Shown here: one piece after another, positions 1 through 10,308 of the stretch
Position numbering within the stretch: the stretch's first letter is position 1
How the letters are laid out: the number at the start of each line of letters is the position of its first letter
Origin: Typhlomys cinereus
Taxonomy: Eukaryota > Chordata > Mammalia > Rodentia > Platacanthomyidae
Direction of reading: 5' to 3'
DNA: 64,000 nucleotides
NCBI GenBank assembly: GCA_023101885.1
Contig: JALPQD010000026.1
Location: 10,912,153-10,976,152 of the forward strand
Made by a program: the position numbers and the translations under genes
The notes under the pieces: model-generated
Database searches by the model: none
What the model was told of the DNA's origin: nothing
Seen by the model: the letters and a program-made list of their open reading frames with translations, nothing else

Positions 1-1546
1 TGGCCAGCAGGAGCAGTCCATGACCTCTACATTTCAAGAAGCTCCTCCCCTCCTTAGCAGCACAAATTTGATTGGGGCGGGTAAGAAAGGACATGGAACA
101 CAGTACTGTCCTTGCCAGCACAAGAGACTGGGACACCCCGATCCCAAGATTCCAGGCTGTTACCAAATGATGCTGTTTTCATCCAAATAAGTCAAAATCT
201 TGCCTCTCTTTTGCACTCTTTGGTGGAAATAAACAAATCACTGTCGTCTCTAATGCTGTCACTACAGCTGACATTCTCTAGTGAGTTGTCGGGATGTAGT
301 TCATAAAACCAGTCTCTGCACACTGTCATCCTGCTCCCAGGAGCGGGAGGAAGGGACTGTGTTTGCTTGGGCTCCAGGCTATGCCTCGTGCTGTGGCGTC
401 CCCTGGATTCCTGTGACTCATCTCCTCCGTGCATGGCTCCAGCAAGGCAAGAGCAGTGTATTTTGTTGGCACCTGATGGGAGTGCTCCCAGCCTTCTCCC
501 ATCGAACCTGGCAGAAGTCGTATCAGTTCAGTGACACTTGTACTTAAGTGAAGAAAGAAGAAATTGGGGACCCTCCAAAAAAAGTGGGACCAAGCATGTC
601 CCATCTAATGCCTACACTAAAGGAGCTTCTGACTCTGCAGGACCCCATAGCACTTGGTCAGAACTGTCCTTCAGAACCTGTGTCTCAACTCCGCAGGTAA
701 CATCAATTTGTGGTTATGAGCTGTTCAGGAGTGGAGATGAAGGGGCGGAAGTAACCCATCTTAGCACCTGGTATGGCACAGGCGATAGGCTGGTAGCTTT
801 GCAACTAGGCTTCTTTCTCTCTAATACTTTCAGCCTCCTACCGAGGAATTACCAGCCTAGTTTCCCAGGCAAAGAAATTAAAAGATTAGAGCAACTGAGC
901 AAATTCAAAAGCGTGTATACGCAAAGTGCTTCTATAAACATGCCATTTACAATCACTGTAGAATATCTTTTCTATTTCTTTTTATTCTTTGACAGTTTCA
1001 TAAGCGTCTATAACAAATTGTAGTCATTTTCATCCCATATTCCCCTAACCTCCTCTCCACTCCTCCTACTGGAAACCTTCTCCACAACACCTCCTCCTAT
1101 TTATGTCTCTTTGTGTGCATGTGTATACGTATACCCATACATCACTGAATGTGAGAAGTTTCTAGCCTTAGGATATGCAAGGGCAGCTGAAGCATAGGCA
1201 AAATATCAATGGCTACAACACTTAAACCGTGGTTTCCCATCCTCCCACCCTAACCAGCATTAACTACCAACTCGAATATCTTGTCCCAGGTCAGTCCAGG
1301 TCAGATGGAGACCAGTGTCTTACCTGCTTGTCTCTCGGGGTATTACAGAGCTAGAAATAAGGAAGGTGCTCACCAAACTGTTAAATTTCCTTTATAACAT
1401 TGGCTCTGCCACACCTCCATGGGATGCTCAGAATATTCAATTAGTTGCCAATAAGTAGTTGTTGAGAGAATGACTGATTAGATGAATATGTTGATTTTAA
1501 AACTAACCTGTAGGAAAGATCATATGTAGATAACCTATATTACTGG
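1..1546. other. Intron sequence, no gene seen
   Basis: This is mostly unique sequence. A 161-codon + frame (538-1023) matches nothing I recognise, and its last third is low-complexity Phe/Tyr from T-rich DNA. A pyrimidine-rich stretch at about 1025-1110 could be an old repeat tail that I cannot assign. Confidence 0.5.
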
Positions 1547-1609
1547 GGTGTGTGTGAGTGTGGTGCATGTGTATGTATGCTCCGTGCGTGCGTGCGTGTG
1601 TGTGTGTGT

Positions 1610-1657
<48 letters not shown>
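1547..1657. repeat. (GT)n microsatellite with GC-containing variants
   Basis: About 110 bases of alternating TG with CG, CA and TA interruptions end in a pure TG run of about 37 bases. The His/Thr and Val/Cys open frames on both strands here are artefacts of the repeat. Confidence 0.97.
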
Positions 1658-1659
<2 letters not shown>

Positions 1660-2007
1660 TGGAATCTCTTGCGCAGACCTCCTGGCACAGGCAGAGTCCA
1701 TCCAAGAACCCTGAGTCCAGAGCTGGCCCTGGTAGGTTCTCATGGCCGGGGGCCTTTGGGCCTGGCAGCCGTGTTTCTGTGCCAGGTGCTTGCTTAGTTC
1801 CTATCGACTGTAAATCCCAAATCGCTTTTACATATTAGAGATAACAGAAACAGCAGAAGAAATCAAATATGCATGAGGAGGAGGGGCCCCACACATCCAG
1901 GGACGGGACCAAGGAGCGTGCTGAGCACAGGAGAGGACTTGTCTTATGGATCAGGGAGAAATATGGCCAATCGACCATCTCCTGCTGACAGTGGGATGCT
2001 AGGAAAA

Positions 2008-2311
2008 ATTTTTTATAAATATATTTTTTATTTTTTATTATTATTTATTCAATTGTTCGTTTATGTGTATGTGTGCGTGTGTGTGTATGTGTGTGTGTAG
2101 AACCACGGACGAATTCGGGAACCACCACGGACCGCCTCCATCTCCTCCTTGTTTACTTTGCCCTGGGATTCACAGGCTCCGCCCTACCAGGACCAGAAAC
2201 GCAGACTGCCCCCGCTTCCGCCCGGCGTCTCTACATGGGGTCTAGGATCCGAACTCAGGACCCTCCGCCTGCAAGGCAGAGGCTTAACCCCTGAGCCACC
2301 TCTCCAGCCCC
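2008..2311 (-). mobile_element. Young B2-superfamily SINE (tRNA-derived), full length
   Basis: On the minus strand it begins GGGGCTGGAGAGGTGGCTCA. It carries a pol III A box (GGTGGCTCAGGGGTTAAG) and B box (GAGTTCGGATCC), a body with GGTCCTGGTAGGGCGGAGC, a CA-rich segment, CAATTGAATAA and an A-rich tail. A perfect 14-bp target-site duplication, GGATGCTAGGAAAA, flanks it (1994-2007 and 2312-2325). Head and promoter boxes are B2-like and the rest differs from mouse B2, so this is a lineage-specific family. Confidence 0.93.
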
Positions 2312-2325
2312 GGATGCTAGGAAAA

Positions 2326-4723
2326 TTGACACAAGGTCCCTCTGTCTTGGAAGATGTCCAGGGAAGTTCTTGACCTAAGGGATTTTTTGTTATAATCTCA
2401 AAGGTCTCAGTTCCAAGGGGTAGAGTCCAGGAAGTACCCAAGCCTGCAAGAGTGAGGCACCTCCAGTACCACCTCGATTGCTGCCCCAGATTTGGGCCAT
2501 GAAGAATTGGGTCATCAGCTGGAGGAAGTCCTGCCACATCCAATGACCCACTGCAGTACCCCCTGCAGGGAGACTGGGGAGCATTGGTGTCACTACCACA
2601 GGGGTGAGCAAATGCAGGGAGAGCCCTGGAAGCCAGCGATTCGTCAGGATCCCAGAAGGATCCATGAGTCACCTAAACAGAGGAACTGCTCTCTGCCCAA
2701 GTGAGTCTTGTGTCAGCTGTCAGTCCCGAGCACAGGACAGGCACAGGACAGGCACAGGACAGCCACAGGACACAGGAGAGGACTTGGTAACCAGACATGC
2801 TTATGAGCTTGGCTAGGCCCCAAGTTAGGCCACATAGGGGATGAGGACCCGCCAAGAACCTGGGTCCCAGGCTCAGGAGAGGAAGAATGTGGATGTTGAT
2901 CGGCTTATGCATAGACTCTAGGTCTTCCTTACATGACTTGGGACTCGGCCCCAGGAATCCTCATTTCTTTCACCTAGAAAGTGAGATCAAGCACAGTGTG
3001 CATCTACCCTGAAGATGTGAGGAAGCTCTCCCCCCATCTCTGCCTGGTACTTTTCTCCAATACGTTTGCAAGGGTGCTCCTCTGCCCCCTGCCAAGGCCA
3101 CCTGAAATCTTCCTCTGGTCCAGCTAAACTGCATCAGGGTATGGCCTCCTCTTGACGTCTTCTCCCGAGCATTGGTTATCCCCTGAAGCATTAGATTTCA
3201 TGTTGGACTTGCTTCTTCATTGATTCTACCTGATGTCAGACCTGTGTGCTACATCCGTTTCCTTCAATACTGAGTCTCCTGTGTCTGCAGAGTGCCTGGA
3301 CACATTAGGTGCTCAATAGATGTTTGTTGTGTAAATGTGTGATGGAATGTGTGCACAGATGTGGTGCACGTGAATGCTACTTGGTTTCATGTGCCTGACA
3401 GGTACGAGTGCTTAAAGAGAGTTAGGTCCATGCCCCTCCAACATCAGTGGTGGAATCATACGGGAATGATTGACCCAAGAGAGTGAGGGTAACTTTAGAG
3501 GGTCTGAAAGAGCAGGCCACGGCTTCAGCAGACCCTCACAAGTCCAGGGAAACAGTTGATAGTAACTCTACATGAAAAGAGGCTATCTCTGGTGGGCAGG
3601 GGAAGAGGTGAGGCTAGGTTTCTGGAGAAGATTTGCGTGTGCCTTCCACTAGGAGGGCAGAATAGCTGCTTCTGTGCTTACTAACGCGCTCCTGTCCTGA
3701 GCCAGCTTCTGGTGGTCTCTATGCACTCAGGAGCCCATCAGTGAACTGCCACTTCTGGCTTTCTCCCCACCGAGGTGACTCAGTGGTCCTCCTGTGTCTC
3801 CACACTTTCCCCACCCCCAGAGAACCGAGCATCTCATGTCAGGGCTGCGCATACAACTGGCCTCTTTGTCCCTAGACTATAGCCCAAGATCAGGCACTGG
3901 AGACGATGCCGTCCAGTGAGGAAAAGAGAAACAGCTATGGTCTCCTCAGGTGTAAAGAGGCTCATAGAAGGGAAAATCACAAAGGTCCCTCAGAATAATC
4001 CACAAAGGTAGTCCCCAGAGGAACTGCTACCCTGGAGGCAGGGTGTGAGGACTCAGCGTTCACTGCTAGCATAGCCTGCAGAAAAGCAATTCATCCTCAT
4101 TCAATAGAGGTTTGAGTCCAGTGTGATCTGGTTGCCCGAGCGCCTGGAACAGGGACACAGAGACCAGACACCTCCATGGAAACTGGACACGGCAGCCCAG
4201 GTGGGGTTCAGTCCGCAGCTGGGGATGTGGGGAGAAGAGGAGTCATGAAGGGCTGTGCTGACAACAGACTTATGGACACAACCTTGGTCAATCCAGAAAC
4301 GGCATAGCATGTGATATCATTTGAAAGCTATGGGTCACCCTTGAGGTAGGGTGAAGCAAGGATACAGACAAGCAGTGCCGTCTGACCTCGCGTGCCGAAG
4401 CAAGATCGTCTGCACTTACCTCATTCACTCGTGTCCCACACGGCAGGCAGTCAGGCAGCCTTCATGGTAACTGCAGGATTTGTTCCTCTCAGCTGGGCGC
4501 TGTCAGGGGCTGATTGCATCGGCAACCAGCCGTGCCAGGCTCTGCAGGACAGAAAGGTTAGGAGGGGTGCCCACGGACCGCCCACCCTCATAAGACAGGA
4601 TGACAGCAGAATGTCAGATGATGGGCTTCCCTTAAGAAGATTACTGTGAGCGGTGTGAGGGTTCACGTGCATCAGACGGTTGGCACCCCCTTGTCTCACC
4701 AGATCCCCTTAACAAGCCAGCCT
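2326..4723. other. Intron sequence, no gene seen
   Basis: This is unique sequence with an 11-bp minisatellite at 2730-2777. A fragment near 3285-3330 (GTGCTCAATAGATGTTTG) resembles the 3' end of ancient MIR/L2 elements. No ORF here has family features. Confidence 0.5.
2730..2777. repeat. Short minisatellite, 11-bp unit
   Basis: About four tandem copies of GCACAGGACAG occur, the last with one change (GCCACAGGACA), followed by CACAGGA. Confidence 0.9.
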
Positions 4724-4790
4724 TGGGATTTCAGTATATAACTCAGTGGGAGAATGCTTACCTAGCAAGCACAAGGTCCTGGGTTTAACT
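4724..4790 (+). mobile_element. ID SINE
   Basis: The order GGGATTTCAGTATATAACTC, then GTGGGAGAATGCTTACCTAG, then CAAGCACAAGGTCCTGGGTT matches the tRNA-Ala/BC1-derived ID element with scattered substitutions. The A-rich tail passes straight into the purine microsatellite that follows. Confidence 0.8.
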
Positions 4791-5000
4791 GAAAAAAGAA
4801 AAAAAGAAAGAAAAAGAAAAAAGAAAAGAAAAGAGAAAGAAGGAAGGGAGGAAGGGAGGAAGGGAGGAAGGGAGGAAGGGAGGAAGGGAGGAAGGAAGGA
4901 AGGAAGGAAGGAAGGAAGGAAGGAAGGAAGGAAGGAAGGAAGGAAGGAAGGAAGGAGAGAGAGAGAGAGAGAAAGAAGGAAGGGACGGAAGGGAGGGGAA
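4786..5000. repeat. GAAA / GGGA / GGAA purine microsatellite
   Basis: About 210 bases of homopurine on the + strand: (GAAA)n, then repeated GGGAGGAA, then a long (GGAA)n, then GA and GAAGGGA. The Lys/Glu/Gly/Arg open frame on the + strand and the Phe/Leu/Pro/Ser frame opposite are artefacts of this tract. Confidence 0.97.
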
Positions 5001-6239
5001 AGAAGGGGCAGAGAACAAAGAAAGCCATCTTACACTCAGAAAGGAACTTGTTTGACAGACTCTGAAGTGATCTGTGTAACTCTACTGACTACATCATATA
5101 CTACGCATATACCCCTCCCCTGGGGAGGAAGTGTGTTGTACCCAAAGGTATGCACAGTTTTGAAATGAAGGAAAAAATCCTAGTTCAAATCCCTGTTCTC
5201 TAGCTTATTAACTAGCAATGTCCCTCATGTTCCCTAATCTTCGTGAAGAATGAGGTGGCTATTCAGCCTCCTGGGATCCTAAAGTAGGGATCCCAGCTTC
5301 CAGATAGTAAAAGATAATAGCTGAGTGTCTGCTGTGTGGCCAGGCATTGTCCCAGGTTTTAGGCATACAATCACATGATGCTCAAAGCAGAGTCCTTTCC
5401 CACAAGGGACTTACATTCTAGGGGAGGGAAAGAGCAAACAAATAACAGTTTTGGTATGGAGATGTGCATCAGACAAAATAAAATGAAATTTGGAAGAGTG
5501 TGATATGGAGTGGAATAATGGTTTTCACTAGAGGTGACTGTCTTTCAGAGAAGACCCCACTACCACCATGGAAACCTATAAGAACGAGTCCTTTTGCGTC
5601 TTTGCAACTAAAGGAACCACCTCTCCCTCAGGACCTCCTTCATGGCTGCCTCTGGCTCGACGCAGCTGTAGTCCCTCTAATAAAACAGTGAAAAGCAACT
5701 CATCACAGTTCCTTCATGCACCTGTAGCATCTTACATTTTATCCCACAATCAGATTGATCCAGAACAGTTGTCTTTCATCCTTTCTCCCTTCTGCCCAGG
5801 AACTCCTACCTGCCCAGGGTCCAGCAGGAAAAGACTCAAAGACAATAAGAAAATGTCCTGATACAAGCTGTTTGTGGGGAAGACTGGGGGAGGGCCGCTG
5901 GAGGATGTGGAATAGTGACTCACCACGAAGTGAGATGTACATATATATATACACATGCCTCCACGCCCAGCCATTGAAAACTCACGCACCCAAATTGCTG
6001 TGGTTAAGCAAACAACCCACAACAAACCAAATGGGTAATGAGGAAGCTAAATTGATGGTGATTTATAATTACATAGCAGAGTCGTGGCAAGCGGAAGGCA
6101 CGCCAGCTCGAGACAGCGCTGACACGCTTCTCCCTGGTCACCTCACACATCACCGCATGCATCTCCGCACGCACACACCCAAGAGTAAATCTGAGTCCGT
6201 GCTCTGGGAGCTCATTACACTTTCAGGTGGGCGGATTGG
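5001..6239. other. Intron sequence, no gene seen
   Basis: The stretch at 5320-5440 (GTGTGGCCAGGCATTGTCCC, later GGACTTACATTCTAGGGGAG) resembles a common ancient mammalian interspersed repeat whose family I do not assign. A short TA/AC run lies at 5938-5956. The rest appears unique. Confidence 0.45.
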
Positions 6240-6935
6240 AATAAAAGTTATAGTTCTCGTCATTGTCACAAAATACTTGACAGAATCAGCTTGAAGGATG
6301 AGAGGTCAGAGTACAGAGGTTACAGTTTTTTGTGTCAGGAAAGCGTGGTGGCCAGAGCCACTTGGTTGGTCCCTGGCAGAGAGAGTTTGTCCACACCTTT
6401 TTTTAAATTTTTTTTATTTATTCAATTGTGTGTGTGTGCATGTGTGTGTATGCATGTGTGTGTATGTATGTGTGTGCATGCATATGTGTGTGTGTGTAGA
6501 AACACGGACAAATTCGGGAACCACCATGGACTGCCTCCACCTCCTCCTCGTTTACTCTGCCCCGGGATTCACAGGCTCCGCCCTATCAGGACCAGAAACG
6601 CAGGCCGCCCCCGCTTCTGCCTGGCGTCTTTACATGGGGTCTAGGATCCGAACTCAGGACCTTCCACCTACAAGGCAGAAGCTTAACCCCTGAGCTACCT
6701 CTCCAGCCCCAGTTTGTCTACATCTTGACTGCTCAGGAAACTGAGAGGTCTAGCCACAACCAGAGAATGAACATAAACTTTCAAGACCTGTTCTCAGAAA
6801 ACAAAGCACTTCTGCTAGCTAGGTCATGTGTCCCAAAGGTCCTTAACAGTCCACAACAGCACTACCAACTTGGGGACCAAGTGTCAAATCCATGAGTCCG
6901 TGAGGGCGCTATACATTTAAACCATGACATCAGAC
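6240..6935 (-). mobile_element. MaLR-type solo LTR, split by a SINE (approximate ends)
   Basis: On the + strand it starts near CATTGTCACAAAATACTTGA and ends with ACTTGGGGACCAAGTGTCAA and AACCATGACATC. These are typical reverse-complement features of rodent ORR1/MT-like LTRs. The SINE at 6398-6710 interrupts it. Confidence 0.7.
6398..6710 (-). mobile_element. Young B2-superfamily SINE inside an LTR
   Basis: It belongs to the same family as the copy at 2008-2311. The GGGGCTGGAGAGG head is at the right and the T-rich/GT tail at the left. Target-site duplication: AGTTTGTCCACA (6384-6395) and AGTTTGTCTACA (6711-6722), 11/12 identical. Confidence 0.93.
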
Positions 6936-7842
6936 CTTTGGACAAAGCCACCAAATTAACGACTTTAAGAAACTTCAGCAGCACACTTACTTTCATGCAT
7001 GAACATCAGTGAGTACTAACTTTACACCTCACTTAATTAACAAGATCTGACCTTTATGGGAGACTGGCCACGCATTCATCCCTGCACTAAGCTCTCTGCA
7101 GCGTGCTAAGACACGATAGCATTATTCAAACGAGGTACAGAAAGACTGAGCAGCTTTCCTGGGTCACATGACTGATACGTGGTGCCACTGGGTTTTGAAT
7201 CCAGGCTGTGTGGTTCCAGAGCCTGCCGGGCACTTCTGCCCTGTCTACCTCTGAGAGAGAAGCCCAGGAACAGATGGAAATAGATGTCTTTGGCAATGCC
7301 GGTCACTTGCTTGCATGAGCAGAGAGAGAATTTACATTATTGGATTCCTTTGGAACCATGGTCAAGTCCATAAAGAACCAGCCAACTCCTCATACCCAGT
7401 CCACGCTGTCTTACAGTCCTGGAGATTGTCTCAGGGACAATGTGTGGAAGGATGTCTACAGGCCTAGAAGAGATGAGAATGTGGCATGCCCGTGAGGCAG
7501 ACCCAGAATAGGAGAGGCAGGAAATGCAGTCCGATTGCCTAGGACGGGAGACTTCTCCATCACTCACTGGCCGGGAGTGATGGGATGGGATCCCAGGCAG
7601 ACCTGAGGGTGGAGAGGACCTAGCGAGGAACACAGCTTAGAGCACGTTAGACAGGGCAGGCAGCAAGACTGCCGAGCTCCTTCAACACCTGTGGCATCTG
7701 CAGGTGGCCCTTCCGTCCCTTGTAGGCATACACGAGTCCCGTGCAATATTAAGGGAGTGCAGCCAGCTTCTGAGGGCACCACCTAAGCCTGACCCTTTCA
7801 CTAGCTGGTCACCTTTCTTTCTTGTGATGGAGCAAAGGCAGG
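6936..7842. other. Intron sequence with a MIR relic, no gene seen
   Basis: 7105-7235 reads as a reverse-oriented MIR: an AGGTACAGAAAGACTGAGCA segment, then GGGTCACATGACTGATA, then TTTTGAATCCAGGCTGTGTG. The remainder appears unique. Confidence 0.55.
7105..7235 (-). mobile_element. MIR SINE relic
   Basis: The order of diagnostic pieces (gag-tacagaaactgagc, ggtcacatgact, tttgaatccaggctgtgtgg) matches the reverse complement of the MIR core. It is diverged, and the ends are approximate. Confidence 0.65.
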
Positions 7843-8370
7843 TAATCTCTCCCCATCCTGAAGCTCAGGGAAATTTGTGGAAGAGGGGGTGGTAAGATTG
7901 TAAGAGCCTAAAGATGGGGAGGAGCAGCGATATGCAAGATACCTCATGCAAGTTAGGGCTGAAGTAACCATTATAGGACTTTGCATGACCTGCGCAATGA
8001 CCAACACATCATTGACCCCTCAAGTCTAGCACGGACTAAAGGCACTAGGATCCTTAGAAGCTAAGGATTAACAGCCACAATAGTGTTCCTATACTTAAGG
8101 GGAACACAAAAAAGAGTTCTAGGATATGCCACTGAGTCCTTACGCCTCATCAGAGAGGAGGACCCAAAGGAAAGTTTGACATACACATTAAAGGATGCTC
8201 CAGGGATTGGGGGGGAGGCACTGGGAGATAGGGAGGGAGGGGGGAAAGGAAGGGGAAAAGAGGGGAGAGAACAAGGGGGTCCAGGAGGGGGTGGAGGGAG
8301 GGAGGGGACGGGGTACCTATTGTTTGTATGAGAGGAAATAAATAAATAAATAAACAAACGCACAAAAAAG
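7843..8370 (+). mobile_element. 5'-truncated L1, 3' UTR only
   Basis: It aligns along its length with the 3' UTR of the L1 at 25965-27655 read on the minus strand. Shared pieces include GTTAGGGCTGAAGTAA, CCTGCGCAATG and TGTTCCTATACTTAAGGGGA, then a G-rich tract and an AAATAAATAAA tail. A 12-bp duplication flanks it: AGCAAAGGCAGG (7831-7842) and AGCAGAGGCAGG (8371-8382). The 5' truncation left no coding sequence. Confidence 0.88.
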
Positions 8371-8479
8371 AGCAGAGGCAGGAACCCTCCCCTCTATCAG
8401 ATGAGAGGTGGGGCACTAGTGCTGGATCCAGGAGGGAGATGCTTTGAATCTTTTTGGGGGGGATGGGGGTTGCTCGTGA

Positions 8480-8759
8480 GCATGCCCATGTCTGTCTCTG
8501 TGTGTACGTGTGTGTATGTTTGTACATCGGTAGGTGGGTGTACATGTGTACGTGTACGACAGGGCACTTGAGTGTGTGTGCCTGTGGAAGCCAAGGGGGC
8601 AGCAGGAATCATCCTGGATTGCTCTATCTCCTTACTGCTTTGCTCTGGTGTTTCCCAGGCTCTGCCTTCCAGGTCTGGGATTACAGGATGCCCACCGTTT
8701 CCACCTGTCATTTTTTAAATTTTTTTTATTATTTTTATTCAATTGTGCGTGTGTGTGCA

Positions 8760-8811
<52 letters not shown>

Positions 8812-8875
8812 CCACCTGTCATTTTTTTATATGGGATCTGGGCATGTGAACTTTTGCGTCCCAGCTCATCAGAAT
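8480..8875 (-). mobile_element. B4-like (ID-B1 type) SINE, interrupted
   Basis: The + strand carries TG-rich sequence, then ATTGCTCTATCTCCTTACTG, CCCAGGCTCTGCCTTCCAGG and CTGGGATTACAGGATGCCCA. This is the reverse-complement pattern of a B4-like SINE, and it matches the copies at 13425 and 15340. A later truncated insertion splits it at 8717-8809. The ends are approximate. Confidence 0.65.
8717..8809 (-). mobile_element. Severely 5'-truncated young SINE (3' tail only)
   Basis: It consists of the T-rich tail, ATTCAATTGTGCG and a GT run, which are the last portion of the young SINE family. The perfect flanking duplication TTCCACCTGTCATTTTTT (8699-8716 and 8810-8827) shows insertion by target-primed reverse transcription that stopped before the tRNA-like head. 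Confidence 0.85.
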
Positions 8876-9108
8876 CTTGATGCTCTTACATCCACTGGAG
8901 TTTTCCAGGGGTAAGTTGTAGGGAGCCTACAATGACTCCAAAAGTGTGCAAGCTAAAAAGTGCAAGGGTGTAGATGTCTAGTAAGCTGATTTCTGGTGTG
9001 AGGTAGACCATGTATATGGGGTTAAAGAAGATTCAGAATCAGGTGGGATGGGCTGACAGGTCCCCTGCTATGTAGGGGGTATAAAGTGAGCCTCAAGAAT
9101 CTGGTCTT

Positions 9109-9385
9109 GGGGCTGGAGAGGTGGCTCAGGGGTTAAGCCTCTGCCTTGCAGGTGGAAGGTCCTGAGTTCGGATCCTAGACCCCACGTATAGATGCCGGGT
9201 AGAAGCGGGGGCGGCCTGCATTTCTGGTCCTGGTAGGGCGGAGCCTGTGAATCCCGGGGCAGAGTAAACAAGGAGGAGGTGGAGGTGGTCCATGGTGGTT
9301 CCCAAATTCGCCCGTAGTTCTACACACACAAAACACACACGCACACATACACACACACGCGCACACGCACGATTGAATAAAAAAT
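9109..9385 (+). mobile_element. Young B2-superfamily SINE, full length
   Basis: It begins GGGGCTGGAGAGGTGGCTCA with intact A and B boxes, contains the GGTCCTGGTAGGGCGGAGCC body, and ends with ACGATTGAATAAAAAAT. The flanks AATCTGGTCT and AATCTCGTCT look like an imperfect target-site duplication. Confidence 0.9.
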
Positions 9386-9389
9386 AATC

Positions 9390-9867
9390 TCGTCTCATGT
9401 ATGAACCACACCTACCTCACTTACAGGGCCATGATGAGGTCAAGGAAATAAGAAATGGAAGGCTGGCCTGAAATACCACGTGGTGCTGTTAGTGCTGTGG
9501 CCTCATTCTTGGTCCTTATTTTGCCCTAGCCCCTGGCAGCCTGGATGTCCCTGGGGTATCTAGGGAAGTGAAGTATTGTGGGTGTTGGCCAGGAGAACAG
9601 GCACTGGGAAAGGATCTCTGGGGCCTTGGTCTTGTTGACCACATCCCATCTCATGACCTAGGTGCAGACTCCAACTTCCTCACTTGGGGTGCAATCTCTG
9701 CCTCCATCACCCACTCACCCACAGCTCAGTGTGGCCTGTTATGGTGAAGACGCTTTCCCCCAGGCAGAGGGAGGGAGGAAAGGTCGGAACTGGTGTTTGC
9801 TTCGCAGCTCAAGGAGCTTAGGAAGTGGGTCCCAGCCCTGCCTGTGTGCAGAGAACTAAGGTGCCAG
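9390..9867. other. Intron sequence, nothing recognised
   Basis: This is unique sequence of average composition. No repeat family or gene feature was seen. Confidence 0.5.
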
Positions 9868-10125
9868 GCCAGGGAGCTGGCTCACCAGGCAAAGGTGCTT
9901 GCTACACAAGTCTGACGACCTGAGTTCAGAACCCAGAACAGAAACAACAGGAGAGACTCTGCCTCAACCAGGTGGAAGGTGAGAACCAGCTCCTCGAAGC
10001 TGTCCTCTGACCTCCATGTGTACACCATGGCATGCACACTCCCACACACACACATGCACACACACACTCACATGCACACACACATACTAAATAAATAAAT
10101 AGATAAATAAATAAATTATGTTAAT
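9868..10125 (+). mobile_element. B3-like SINE with AAAT-repeat tail
   Basis: AGGGAGCTGGCTCACCAGGC and a CCTGAGTTCAGAACCC B-box region are followed by AAGCTGTCCTCTGACCTCCA, CA repeats and an (AAAT)n tail. This is the B3/B2-superfamily arrangement. Confidence 0.75.
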
Positions 10126-10134
10126 CAAACTGTC

Positions 10135-10235
10135 AAACAATCATGTAATTTCAGTATTTGGAGGTTCAGCCAGGAAGTGTGTGAGTTCAAGGCCAGATCG
10201 ATCTACATAACAGGAAGCTATCTCCAATAATATAT
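10135..10235 (+). mobile_element. Possible B1-type SINE fragment
   Basis: ATCATGTAATTTCAGTATTT, GTGAGTTCAAGGCCAG and TCTACATAACAGGAAGC resemble the B1 body. It is short and diverged, so this is tentative. Confidence 0.45.
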
Positions 10236-10240
10236 ATTAT

Positions 10241-10265
10241 TCTCTCTCTCTTTTTCTCTCTCTCT

Positions 10266-10305
<40 letters not shown>
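10241..10305. repeat. (CT)n(AC)n microsatellite
   Basis: A CT-rich run of about 28 bases is followed by about 36 bases of AC. Confidence 0.97.

Positions 10306-10308
<3 letters not shown>

Noticed and set aside
538..1023. 161-codon open frame on the plus strand.
   Set aside because: No recognisable motif; the end is low-complexity translation of T-rich DNA. No splice structure was found.
4746..5168. Long charged Lys/Glu/Gly/Arg frame resembling a coiled-coil or nuclear protein.
   Set aside because: It is translation of a GGAA/GAAA microsatellite. The same pattern appears at 50772-51107.
9109..9180. A and B boxes that could mark a tRNA gene (also at 2.2, 6.6, 12.0, 36.3 and 43.8 kb).
   Set aside because: Each is the head of a SINE with a long non-tRNA body, A-rich tail and target duplications. 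No cloverleaf with acceptor stem was seen.
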